This document shows, one piece after another, positions 43,385 to 51,807 of a stretch of 64,000 nt of DNA. Both the position numbers and the translations under genes were made by a program. The notes below the pieces were generated by a model, which was given only the letters and a program-made list of their open reading frames with translations, searched no databases and had not been told where the DNA came from. Source of the DNA: Acidimicrobiaceae bacterium (lineage in GTDB: Bacteria > Actinomycetota > Acidimicrobiia > Acidimicrobiales > RAAP-2); NCBI GenBank assembly GCA_003152015.1, contig PLZF01000015.1, forward strand, positions 1 to 64,000, written 5' to 3'. How positions within the stretch are numbered: position 1 is the first letter of the stretch; each line of letters opens with the position of its first letter.

Positions 43385-45091
43385 TCAGCGGGGATGCCCG
43401 AGTGTCGCCCGGCGGGATAGTGCGACCTTGGCCGGCCCACCGTTGTACGTGATTGTCGCCGTTACCAGAGGTGCCGGCGTGGTCGGAGCAACTTCGGGAC
43501 CGATGAGCGTGGGGTAACCGGGAAAGGACACCGGTCGCCACCCATCTGAGTACAGCAGCCGATCCACACCGGCGATCACCGAGTAGGCCTCGGTAAAGCC
43601 GGGCGAGGGTAGAACGGCGAGGCGACCGCGGGGTACGGCTCGTTCGATCTGCTTGGTCGCCAGTTTTACCTGCCGCATGGCCGGCCAACCCTCGGTCGGA
43701 AGGTTGTTGATGGCAGATGCATGTACGACCAAGGCGCTGCTGGTGACAATGAGAGGGGCAACGACCGAGACGGGAAGGGCAGCGGCCCAGCGCGGAGCTC
43801 GGACACTCGGGCGCGCGTTCCTTTCGGGCCTCGTTCGACCCCGATGGCGTCGAGCGGTGGCGATCGTCAACTCGCCCAGAGACCACGGTCCGATCAGTAG
43901 CACGGCCATGCCTACTGGCCACGAACTGGGGTCAATGTAGGGAAAGGTGATCAATTGCGAAGTTGCCAACGACGCCAGGGTCCACACCGACGCCAGCGAC
44001 AGCACAAGAGTGATAAGTACCAAGCCAGCCAGATGGCGCCTCTTTGACAACCATGCCAGACCCACGCAAAGGCCCAATCCAACAAGTATGACAACCCCCA
44101 TCCACGCGGGATGAGCGTGGGCCCCTCCAAACAACTTGAACAGGTCGCCGGTGGGAACCTCCCCTCTCCCCCACCAGATTGGGTTCGGGCCGACGGACGC
44201 GGCAAGGACCTGGAGGCCGAACGTGATTCCGGTCGTGGGCCCCGGGTTTTGCTCAGAGTGCAACAACAGGGACAGGTTGCCCGGATGCGACGTGAATTGT
44301 TGCACGACTGGCACAATCCAACAGGCGACTCCGGCCAGGATGCCGGCGGGCAACCACCAACTGATTCGGCGGCTGAGGGCAAACCCGACGATGGGGGCCA
44401 CAACCACACACGACAGCGACCCTATGGCAAACATCAGATGGCACTGGGTGGCGAAGGACGCGGCGACCACCAGTACCGGCCACCATTGAAGGTGCCCGAC
44501 GGCGACGGCCCAGGCAATCGCGGCCGTGGATACGAACCACACCAATCCGATGTGCGCGTTCCACGTCGGGTCCAATGCCACTGCCGGGAACTCGGCGACC
44601 ATAGTCAGGATGACGGCCGCTACCCCGACGGCGGCGGGCCAGCCCATCGTCGACCACGCGGCCTCCACCGCCAGGGAAACGCCCACGACGCAGAGAAGAG
44701 CCGCTCCCCAAAGCCCACCCTGGAGGTGATCCAGGTGAACAGGGATGCTCAGAGACCAGAACAACATCGGCCCTGGGTCAAAGACGGCGTGACTCGAGGT
44801 CGCGTGAGTGAGCTGACCGACCAATGGCGAATGAGACGACAGGACTGCCCAGGAGCGGAAGACGATCGCGCCGTCATCGCCCTGTGGTGCCCAGCCGTGC
44901 GCCATCTCGATGGCGCACGCCACCACGAAAGGGGTCGCGGCCACGACATGACACGCCACTCGCACGCCCTGGCGAGAAAAGAGCCGATTCAGCGGCAACC
45001 TAAAGACCCAATCAGTTCCGACGAATCCATCGCCATCCTGCGTTGAAGCCCACGGCGGCCAGTACCACCAGTGACACCTCGAAATCGGCAC
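43385..45091 (-). CDS. Polytopic membrane protein of the glycan cluster, GT-C-like
   Basis: Up to 568 residues with about 11 membrane segments and a soluble C-terminal part. After the first span there is GWAPQGDDGAIVFRSWAVLS, an acidic first extracytoplasmic loop as in GT-C glycosyltransferases. I recognise no closer family. The start is uncertain: the ATG at 45091 would overlap the upstream gene by 80 bp; GTGs at 44965 or 44959 place the first membrane span nearer the N-terminus. It is third in a minus-strand run after a GT2 and a GT-C protein, and probably modifies the same glycan (inference). Confidence 0.75.
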   Translation of the reverse strand: MPISRCHWWYWPPWASTQDGDGFVGTDWVFRLPLNRLFSRQGVRVACHVVAATPFVVACAIEMAHGWAPQGDDGAIVFRSWAVLSSHSPLVGQLTHATSSHAVFDPGPMLFWSLSIPVHLDHLQGGLWGAALLCVVGVSLAVEAAWSTMGWPAAVGVAAVILTMVAEFPAVALDPTWNAHIGLVWFVSTAAIAWAVAVGHLQWWPVLVVAASFATQCHLMFAIGSLSCVVVAPIVGFALSRRISWWLPAGILAGVACWIVPVVQQFTSHPGNLSLLLHSEQNPGPTTGITFGLQVLAASVGPNPIWWGRGEVPTGDLFKLFGGAHAHPAWMGVVILVGLGLCVGLAWLSKRRHLAGLVLITLVLSLASVWTLASLATSQLITFPYIDPSSWPVGMAVLLIGPWSLGELTIATARRHRGRTRPERNARPSVRAPRWAAALPVSVVAPLIVTSSALVVHASAINNLPTEGWPAMRQVKLATKQIERAVPRGRLAVLPSPGFTEAYSVIAGVDRLLYSDGWRPVSFPGYPTLIGPEVAPTTPAPLVTATITYNGGPAKVALSRRATLGHPR

Positions 45092-46319
45092 GGAACCGGA
45101 CCAGCCCGTAGCCGGTCGCGGCGACTATGGTCACCGCTACCGCGATCACCACCATCGGCCATACCGGGACCCCCCGGCGGCGCAAGGCGACGATCCCGAC
45201 CGCGGCCGCCGGCAACAACAGGTAGTAGGCCATCAGGCCGGCGAACGAGGCCGGGACCGGCCGCCCCTCGTTCACATCGCCGTCCACCATCTGCAGAGGT
45301 TCGTAGAAGTCCCACACCCGCCCCACTCGGGCGAGGACCACCACGGGGAGCCGACCCGGATTGCTCTCTATATTGCGCTCGGCGGCAGCCGTCTGACGCG
45401 CCGACTCCACAGACTGATCAGCGGCGTGGGGCACGGCAATCGAGCAGGCAAGGCTCCAGCTCCCGAGCTCCGGTCCGTAATAGGTCGCCGGGCAATTCGC
45501 CCCGAGCAGCACCGGCCCTTCGCCGGTCGACAGGAAGGTCGGGTCTTTGAACGAGGCCAGGTTGCGACCCACCCACGGGCCCACGATGAGACCCGCTACC
45601 ACAACGCCGACGGTGAGGAGCTTGAGGCGGCCCTTCCAGGACACGCTTCTGACCACGAGCGCCGCCGGAACGAGGAGACACAGCACAAGCAGTGCGAGCT
45701 CGGCCCTCACCAACATCTCCATCCCGCATGCCAATCCCATGAGTGCGGCGTTGCCCCATGTCGGCGAGCGGAACAGGCGATATGTCGCCAGCAGGATAAG
45801 GGCGACCATCACCATGCTCACCGTCTCGGACATGACGATGCCGTTCGGCATCCACATGTTCGGGTACGCCGCCGCCACCAACGCGGCCAGCAGCCCAACG
45901 CCTGGCCCGACCAGGGTTCGCCCCAGGATCCCGACGAGCAGGACGACCACGGCGCCGAGGACGGCCATGGTCAGCCGTTGGGGCGCGGCGCCGGGAGGGA
46001 GGCCAAAGAAGTACGTGACTGGCGTGATGACCAGCGAAGTGAGCGGCGGGTGAGCGGCATCCGGTCGGAATCCGAGAACGACGGGAAAGAAACGCCCGGA
46101 GGCCAGGGTCAGTGCCTGTAACTCGTACCACCACGAGTCATAGAGCTTGGCGTTCTGGTGCCGGGTGACGATCATCACGTAGAGGATCCGCCCCACCAGG
46201 CCGCCGGCCACGATCAGTCCCAGCCCGGTCCAGAACCGTCGGCACTCTCGGCGAGGCCCGGGGTGCGCTCTACGTGGCTGCTGGGACGCGGTGGGTTGTT
46301 CTGTTCCGAGCTCTAGCAT
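45012..46319 (-). CDS. GT-C (ArnT/PMT-like) glycosyltransferase
   Basis: 435 residues, about 10 membrane spans. The first periplasmic loop has KLYDSWWYELQALTLASG then FRPDAAHPPLTSLVI, the pattern of GT39/ArnT-like enzymes (acidic catalytic residue, HPP). These transfer sugars from polyprenyl-phosphate donors to lipids, proteins or glycans on the outer face of the membrane. CATAAT 8 nt before the ATG predicts a leaderless mRNA. The neighbouring GT2 gene, of the polyprenyl-phosphate glycosyltransferase type, could supply the donor. Confidence 0.85.
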   Translation of the reverse strand: MLELGTEQPTASQQPRRAHPGPRRECRRFWTGLGLIVAGGLVGRILYVMIVTRHQNAKLYDSWWYELQALTLASGRFFPVVLGFRPDAAHPPLTSLVITPVTYFFGLPPGAAPQRLTMAVLGAVVVLLVGILGRTLVGPGVGLLAALVAAAYPNMWMPNGIVMSETVSMVMVALILLATYRLFRSPTWGNAALMGLACGMEMLVRAELALLVLCLLVPAALVVRSVSWKGRLKLLTVGVVVAGLIVGPWVGRNLASFKDPTFLSTGEGPVLLGANCPATYYGPELGSWSLACSIAVPHAADQSVESARQTAAAERNIESNPGRLPVVVLARVGRVWDFYEPLQMVDGDVNEGRPVPASFAGLMAYYLLLPAAAVGIVALRRRGVPVWPMVVIAVAVTIVAATGYGLVRFRADFEVSLVVLAAVGFNAGWRWIRRN

Positions 46320-46327
46320 TGGCGACC

Positions 46328-46333
46328 ATTATG
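46328..46333 (-). promoter_or_regulatory. -10 element of the GT-C gene
   Basis: CATAAT on the minus strand, five of six matches to TATAAT, ends 8 nt before the ATG at 46319; no Shine-Dalgarno intervenes. Confidence 0.55.
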
Positions 46334-46450
46334 TTCGGCGTGGACGGGCTGTGACCGGCCACCGTAGCCACGGAGAAGATGGGATGCAGTGGCGTACCAG
46401 CATTCGGCGTCCGGGTGCAGCACCCACGGATGCACGGCCCGGTGGAGGAG

Positions 46451-47227
46451 CTACAACGCGGTCTCCGGTTGGGCGGTAGCCGATTGCCCCGATCCGACCT
46501 GGTGCGCCACCGGTACTCGGCGTACACTGCGGCGGGCGGCGAGCAGCTCACGGACCAACGGGAGCAGCACGTTGCCAATGGAGAGGCGCGAATCGGGCCG
46601 GTTGCTCCATTCGATGCCTGTCTCTCGTACGGTGTAGCCCATGCGGCGGGCCAGGGCGAGCGCTTCCGCGTCGAAGGCCCAGCCGTCCAGGTGCACCCGC
46701 TCGAACACCGCGTGGGCAGCTTCCCCCCGCCAGAGCTTGAACCCGCAGTAGATGTCCCGCGGAAGTCGCCCCATGACGACGCGGGTCAGGGCGAGAAAGC
46801 CCACCCCCACAAAACGCCGACGGAGTGGCTGTTGACGTGAGACTCGTGCTCCTGGGCTCAGGCGCGAACCCACCACCACGTCGACCTCTCTGGCGACGTC
46901 CTCCATGTGGGGGAGCGAGCGCAGCGACACGACACAATCGGCATCGCACATGAGGCGCAGATCACCGCGCGCCTCGAGCATCCCGCGCCGGACGGAGTAA
47001 CCCTTGCCCCGATTGACCTCGTTGCGCAGAAACCGCACGTGCGTACCATCGACAAACGGCTCTGCACGTAAAGAGGTCTCGTCTGAGCTCGCGTTGTCGA
47101 CGATGATGATCTCCCACTCGCCGCCCCGCTTTTCGAGAAGAGTCTTTGTCGCCGTCAGGATGCGGCCGATCTCCTCTTCCTCGTTGAGAACCGGGATGAC
47201 AACCGACAGCGAAGGTAGTCTTGGCAT
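46451..47227 (-). CDS. GT2-family glycosyltransferase (polyprenyl-phosphate sugar synthase type)
   Basis: 258 residues: SVVIPVLNEEEEIGRIL, the donor Asp IIIVDNASSDET, RNEVNRGKGYSVRRGML, the DxD-type CDADCVV and later DIYCGFKLWRGEAA with a catalytic-helix region. The closest type is dolichyl-phosphate beta-glucosyltransferase (Alg5-like). It loads a sugar from a nucleotide donor onto polyprenyl phosphate at the cytosolic face, feeding GT-C enzymes. TAGGGT (47239-47234) ends 6 nt before the ATG, so the mRNA is probably leaderless. Confidence 0.87.
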   Translation of the reverse strand: MPRLPSLSVVIPVLNEEEEIGRILTATKTLLEKRGGEWEIIIVDNASSDETSLRAEPFVDGTHVRFLRNEVNRGKGYSVRRGMLEARGDLRLMCDADCVVSLRSLPHMEDVAREVDVVVGSRLSPGARVSRQQPLRRRFVGVGFLALTRVVMGRLPRDIYCGFKLWRGEAAHAVFERVHLDGWAFDAEALALARRMGYTVRETGIEWSNRPDSRLSIGNVLLPLVRELLAARRSVRRVPVAHQVGSGQSATAQPETAL

Positions 47228-47327
47228 TGCGCTACCCTAGACTACTGGGATGCGCAGAGTCTCGGGCAGCGTGCCGAGCCTGGCAGCAACCGGCGGCCGA
47301 GGTCATAGCTGCCCCGGAAGAGCACTT

Positions 47328-48581
47328 TCAGTCCCCTTCATTTGATCGATGGATCCTCAGGGATTTGATCGATGGATCCTCAGGGACGCGCCGTCCAAGC
47401 ATCATCGGGACGAACCAGTTGAGAGATTTCAACCGCAATGCGTGTTTCTCGATCGCCCACCAACTAGCCGTAGCAAACGGGACCACCGCAACCACGCTCA
47501 AAAGCGCGTAGGGCCAGTACCCCCACCTGCTGGCGCCCCAAATGACCAGCAGTTGCTGGACAGGATACGCGTAGATGTAGACCCCGTAGGAATAGTCGTT
47601 GCGCGCTCCAACCATATGGAATGGCAGGTGGATGCCGAGCCACAGCAGTGGATAAACAAGGAACACTGATGTCAAGTCCATGCTGGTGAAGGTAAAAGTG
47701 GGAACACTGTTTCCCACCGGGAGGACCAGCCCGAAGAGGAACGCGAGGCTGCAGCCCAACGCCAGCAATCCCGAGTCCGGGATCTTCTCGCGATACAGGT
47801 ACAGGAGCGACCCTCCGAGGAAGATGGGCACAAAGGTGAGCATCTTCATGACATACCAGTGGTGAGACGGAGAGAAGCTCTGGTTCAAGGTCGGGACCGA
47901 GGTAATGGTGATCTCGGTCAACCACACCGCGCCTGCCAACGCGGCTACGGCCAAGCGGTGCCTCAGCAGGCCGATCCAGGCCAAGAATGCCAGCATGAGG
48001 TAACAGAGAAATTCAAAGAAGAGCGTCCAAAACGAACCGTTCCAAACGGGCCGAAAGTAACCCAACGGAAGCGTATGGGCAATGGTCGATTGAGGGACCC
48101 GGAGCCACAGGTTATGAAAGACGTAACCCAGGGGGCCTCCCGGTTCCTTTACGTAGCAGGAGATGCCGCAGCGATGGGCCAGGACCGGATTGGCGCGGTA
48201 CCAGACGATGACGCCGAACAAGAAGGCGGTCGCGATCAGGCAGACCCAGAATGCCGGAAAGATCCGTAGGAAGCGTTGCCAGAGAAAGCGTCCCACGTGG
48301 TTTCGTGATGCGCTTCCGGCGATCAAATATCCGCTGAGGCCGAAGAAGCCGTACACGGCCACTGTACCCAGTGTCGTCTTGTTGAGGATCGTCTCGCTGC
48401 CAAAGCTGCCGATAGTGATGGCGTGCGAGAAGACCACCGCGAACGCCAGTACGAGCCGAAGGAAGTTGAGGCTGTTGTGCCGGGGCCGGAACGAGCTTTC
48501 GACCGTCGCTCGATCGGCAGGCGTTCGGGCATGGGCACCGGCTTTTCTCGCCTTCCCCACCTCGCGGTGTCCCATCGCCAT
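47328..48581 (-). CDS. Acyltransferase-3 family membrane protein
   Basis: About 417 residues: NSLNFLRLVLAFAVVFSHAITIG (active-site His), AVYGFFGLSGYLIAGSASRN, FLWQRFLRIFPAFWVCLI, NGSFWTLFFEFLCYLML. This is a complete 10-span acyltransferase-3 without a periplasmic domain, the type that acetylates exopolysaccharide. I chose the ATG at 48581; the longer frame upstream lacks any conserved sequence. A TTGACA (minus strand, 48619-48614) can serve as -35. The C-terminal residues derive from a duplicated 23-bp sequence. Confidence 0.87.
   Translation of the reverse strand: MAMGHREVGKARKAGAHARTPADRATVESSFRPRHNSLNFLRLVLAFAVVFSHAITIGSFGSETILNKTTLGTVAVYGFFGLSGYLIAGSASRNHVGRFLWQRFLRIFPAFWVCLIATAFLFGVIVWYRANPVLAHRCGISCYVKEPGGPLGYVFHNLWLRVPQSTIAHTLPLGYFRPVWNGSFWTLFFEFLCYLMLAFLAWIGLLRHRLAVAALAGAVWLTEITITSVPTLNQSFSPSHHWYVMKMLTFVPIFLGGSLLYLYREKIPDSGLLALGCSLAFLFGLVLPVGNSVPTFTFTSMDLTSVFLVYPLLWLGIHLPFHMVGARNDYSYGVYIYAYPVQQLLVIWGASRWGYWPYALLSVVAVVPFATASWWAIEKHALRLKSLNWFVPMMLGRRVPEDPSIKSLRIHRSNEGD
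47341..47386. repeat. 23-bp tandem duplication in the 3' end of the acyltransferase
   Basis: TTTGATCGATGGATCCTCAG plus GGA is present at 47341-47363 and exactly again at 47364-47386. The unit is not a multiple of three, so the duplication changes the reading frame of the last codons. Confidence 0.92.
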
Positions 48582-48643
48582 GAAGATGGTAGTTTCATGC
48601 TCCGGTTCTCGACTGTCAACGGTCCAGGGCATCGACATTTCTT

Positions 48644-48659
48644 GGGACACTAGTGTCCC
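48644..48659. promoter_or_regulatory. 16-bp perfect palindrome over the -10 of the divergent membrane-protein gene
   Basis: GGGACACTAGTGTCCC is fully symmetric. It contains TAGTGT (48651-48656), a -10 hexamer 7 nt before the ATG at 48664. It lies in an 82-bp divergent intergenic region, so a dimeric regulator bound here could silence one or both genes. Confidence 0.6.
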
Positions 48660-48663
48660 TGCA

Positions 48664-50940
48664 ATGCGAGACGGTCCAGGTGTTCCACCGCCCGCAACAC
48701 ATCGAAGGGATTCTGAGACCTCGGCCCGTCGATTCCTGTACGGCTCCACGGTTGGCATCACCATCGCCGGCGCCGCCTTCGCCTGGATGGTGACCGGAGG
48801 CACGTTCCAGTTCTTTCGGTCCGTTCCTTTTTCTACCTTCTACGACGTCCAGGCGCGGTCGTTCTTGCACGGCACATGGAGCATGCCGGCCAGTGTTCTG
48901 TCGATCGAGGGCATCCGCACCGGCGGCCGAACCGACATGTACTTCGGACCGGTCCCCGCGCTCTTTCGCCTCCCGGTCCTCATCTTCACGCACCGCCTCG
49001 ACGGCCGCCTCACCGAACCGTCGTTGTTGATCGGCTTCGTCGTCGCCCTCGTCTTCGCCAGCCTCCTCAGCTGGAGGGTCCGAGGCATGATCCGTGGGGC
49101 AGCCCCCGTCAGTCGGTTCGAGGCCGCCCTGACCGCGGCCATCATCGTGGTCATCGGCCTGGGGTCCGTCCTCTTCTTCCTGGGCGCCACCGCCCAGGTC
49201 TACGAGGAAGCCGAGATGTGGGGTGCCGCGCTGGCGTTGGGCTCGTTCTACGCGCTGGTCGGATTCCTGGATCGACCCAGCGCCGGCCGTCTGGTAGCCA
49301 CCGGGGTACTCACGACGCTGGCGCTGTTGACTCGAGGGTCGGTGGGTGCCGGTCCCGTGGTGGCGCTCGGCTTGGCCGCCGCGGTCTACCTGCTCGCCTG
49401 GATGGCGACGCGAGTCCCCCGTTGGCAGCCGACGATCCAACGGCTCCCCCGGGCCTTTGGCATCCAGGTAGCCGACCCGCCGGGCCGGTTTGGTGTCGGC
49501 TTGGTGGCGGCCATGGCCATCCCCGTGGTCCTGTACGTGGCGATCAACGAGATCAAATTCGGCACACTGTTCAGCATCCCGTTGAACCGCCAGGTGGCCA
49601 CGTTGACCAACGCCCATCAGCAGGCCGTGCTGGCGGCAAACGGCGGCAGCCTGTTCGGCCTGAAGTTCCTCCCCACCAACCTGTTGCAGTTCGCTCGCCC
49701 CGACGCGCTGACCCTGACCCGGCTGTTTCCCTGGGTCTTCTTTCCCGGGAAGGCTCTGGTCCTCGGCCACCTTCTCTACGACTTACGAGACTGGACGTCG
49801 AGCGTCCCGGCGAGCATGCCCGTCCTGTTCCTCCTCGCCGTGCTGGGCGTCGTTTCGGTGTTCAGGCCCGCCCGGCTTCGGGGCCGCTTTGCCCGGCTTC
49901 GGGGCCGCTTTGCCCGGCTTCGGGGCCGCTTTGCCGCCCCCGGCTCTGGCATTGCACCAGCCGGGCCCGAGCCGGCCACCATCGAGGGGGCACTCGCCGC
50001 ACCAGGGATTGCTGGGCTGCGGCTCCCGCTGGTGGGGAGTGTCGCGGGCACGGCCGGCATGTTGGTCATTGCCTTCATCGCCGAACGCTATTTGTCCGAC
50101 GCCATGCCGATGCTGTTGCTTGCCGCGCTCCCCGGCTGGCACGTTGTGATGCGACGGTGGGCCGGACTGGGTACGACCCCGACCCCCAAGGTGGTGCGAA
50201 CGGTGGGCGCAGCAGTGCTGGTGGTGCTGGCCCTGTTCGAACTTTGGACGACCTTCTCCCTGAGCCTCTTCTACCAACGAGAACTGGGCTCGGCCATCAC
50301 CATCCCGCAGCGGGCGGGCATGGTGTCCTTCCAAGAGCAGGTCGACCGGACGCTGGTAGGCGGCCCGGCGCCCGGCGTGCGCTTTGCCCCCACGCTGCCT
50401 ACCCATGCAGAAGCACTCGACTTGGCGGTGATCGGGAACTGTGCCGGCGTCTATCAATTCGACGGGAAAAGTTGGCAGCCCGTCGAGCTGGGGGCCCACG
50501 GCGGCGCCCTGCTGCTCGACGTGGGCTTCCCGAGCACCAACCTGGGCCAACGTCAGCCCCTACTCGTTACCGGTGGGGCGACCCCCCAGGACGTGGTCGC
50601 GGTCACCTGGGAGGGCGGGGATCTCTATCGCTTCTCGTACCTGTTCGACGGGTCGGCGTTCGGCGGGACGCGACAGGATTGGTACACCGAGCCTGCCGTC
50701 GCGGTGGCCCCCGGAGGACCGCACCGGGTCCAGGTAGACCTGGTCACCGGGCTGGGCCAGATCTACATCACCGTGGATGGATCCCCGGTCTTCTCGCTGC
50801 TGTACCCGGTGGCACCCCCGAACGGCGTCAGGCTGGGCTCGGCGCCGCCGTCGATCTCGACCACCCCGGTGTTCGCCGGCCGGGTTCGCTCGCTCCCGGT
50901 GCCAACACCGATCTGCAACGACCTCGAACGCCGCCGGTAG
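48664..50940 (+). CDS. Large polytopic membrane protein with exported C-terminal lectin-like domain
   Basis: 758 residues. The first ~560 hold about 10 membrane spans with GT-C character (first loop TFYDVQARSFLHGTWSMP, then RTDMYFGPVPALFRLP; VYEEAEMWGAALALGSFY). The last ~200 residues are soluble beta-structure (YQFDGKSWQPVELGAHGG ... QIYITVDGSPVFSL) resembling a concanavalin/laminin-G-like carbohydrate-binding fold. A cytosolic or periplasmic loop contains three RLRGRFA repeats. No named family beyond GT-C-like. Probably builds or transfers a surface glycan. Leaderless start predicted. Confidence 0.75.
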   Translation: MRDGPGVPPPATHRRDSETSARRFLYGSTVGITIAGAAFAWMVTGGTFQFFRSVPFSTFYDVQARSFLHGTWSMPASVLSIEGIRTGGRTDMYFGPVPALFRLPVLIFTHRLDGRLTEPSLLIGFVVALVFASLLSWRVRGMIRGAAPVSRFEAALTAAIIVVIGLGSVLFFLGATAQVYEEAEMWGAALALGSFYALVGFLDRPSAGRLVATGVLTTLALLTRGSVGAGPVVALGLAAAVYLLAWMATRVPRWQPTIQRLPRAFGIQVADPPGRFGVGLVAAMAIPVVLYVAINEIKFGTLFSIPLNRQVATLTNAHQQAVLAANGGSLFGLKFLPTNLLQFARPDALTLTRLFPWVFFPGKALVLGHLLYDLRDWTSSVPASMPVLFLLAVLGVVSVFRPARLRGRFARLRGRFARLRGRFAAPGSGIAPAGPEPATIEGALAAPGIAGLRLPLVGSVAGTAGMLVIAFIAERYLSDAMPMLLLAALPGWHVVMRRWAGLGTTPTPKVVRTVGAAVLVVLALFELWTTFSLSLFYQRELGSAITIPQRAGMVSFQEQVDRTLVGGPAPGVRFAPTLPTHAEALDLAVIGNCAGVYQFDGKSWQPVELGAHGGALLLDVGFPSTNLGQRQPLLVTGGATPQDVVAVTWEGGDLYRFSYLFDGSAFGGTRQDWYTEPAVAVAPGGPHRVQVDLVTGLGQIYITVDGSPVFSLLYPVAPPNGVRLGSAPPSISTTPVFAGRVRSLPVPTPICNDLERRR
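49873..49935. repeat. 21-bp tandem repeat, 3 exact copies, in coding sequence
   Basis: CGGCTTCGGGGCCGCTTTGC plus C at 49873-49893, 49894-49914 and 49915-49935. It encodes RLRGRFA three times: a basic, repeated loop between two membrane spans. Frame is preserved for any copy number. Confidence 0.95.
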
Positions 50941-51025
50941 AAGCCGGGAACCCACGTCTTGGCGCCCTATCGAGGGTTCGATGTCGCGGACGGGCCCAGG
51001 ATGGTCCGACCGCCCATCTCCGGTG

Positions 51026-51757
51026 TCATCCCGGGTTCCGGCAGAGCATCCCGAGCGACACGCCGGCCGGCAGGCGGGCCCCGTGTCCGATCATTATCGC
51101 CTCGAGTTTCATGGGGAGCTCGAGCACGCCGTTGAGGATTGCCGGGGTGCGGTCCAGGTCCGTGTGCCCCCGCCGTGACGACGGTCGCTCCGCCAGCCGC
51201 GCCGCGGCAACGAGCGGCAACGCCAGCGAGTTGAAGTACGTGGCGCGAACCAGGTCCCATCCTGCATCTCGCACACGGAAGCGCAGGTTCCGCAATGTAT
51301 AGCGGCGGAAGTGGTGGAGTTGGACATCGTGCTCCGTCCACATCCACTGATAGGCGGGCACGGTGATGAGCAGCATCCCGCCGGCCGAGGCGACCCGGCG
51401 GAGCTCTGTCAGCGCTCCGCCGTCGTCCTCGACGTGCTCGAGCACGTCGCAGGCCAACAGCAGGTCGAACTCGCCCGGACCGAACGGAAGGGTCTCGAGA
51501 CCGGCCTGGCGTACGTCGTGCAACCCGCGCTCTTGGCAGAAGGCGACGGCATCGGCCGACGGGTCCACGCCGGCCGCCGACCCCAGGGAACCGAACTCGA
51601 CGAGGTTTCGACCCGTGCCGCAACCGGCGTCTAGCAGGCGGACCTTCGGGGGAAGCTTGGCGTGATCGAGGAGCGCCCGGATCACGGCCCGCCGGCCTCG
51701 GAACCACCAATGGGCGTCCTCTAGACCGTACATCTCCGCGTAGGCGCCTTCTTCCAT
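51026..51757 (-). CDS. Class I SAM-dependent methyltransferase
   Basis: 243 residues. Motif I LLDAGCGTG (41-49), acidic loop AAGVDPSADAVAFC, motif II/III LLLACDVLEHVEDD, then LLITVPAYQWMWTEHDVQLHHFRRYT, a pattern common in methyltransferases of polysaccharide and lipid-linked sugar clusters. It methylates an O or C of a small or glycan substrate with S-adenosylmethionine. TAAAGT (minus strand, 51772-51767) ends 9 nt before the ATG. Divergent from the YfhO-like gene. Confidence 0.87.
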   Translation of the reverse strand: MEEGAYAEMYGLEDAHWWFRGRRAVIRALLDHAKLPPKVRLLDAGCGTGRNLVEFGSLGSAAGVDPSADAVAFCQERGLHDVRQAGLETLPFGPGEFDLLLACDVLEHVEDDGGALTELRRVASAGGMLLITVPAYQWMWTEHDVQLHHFRRYTLRNLRFRVRDAGWDLVRATYFNSLALPLVAAARLAERPSSRRGHTDLDRTPAILNGVLELPMKLEAIMIGHGARLPAGVSLGMLCRNPG

Positions 51758-51807
51758 ATCCCGGCGACTTTACTTCAGCCGACCCGCGCCGGTATCCTCG
51801 CCTGCTT
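51758..51807. promoter_or_regulatory. Compact divergent leaderless promoter pair
   Basis: Within 50 bp the minus-strand TAAAGT (51772-51767) serves the methyltransferase and the plus-strand TATCCT (51793-51798) serves the YfhO-like gene. Each ends 9 nt before its ATG, with no Shine-Dalgarno on either side. Confidence 0.55.
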
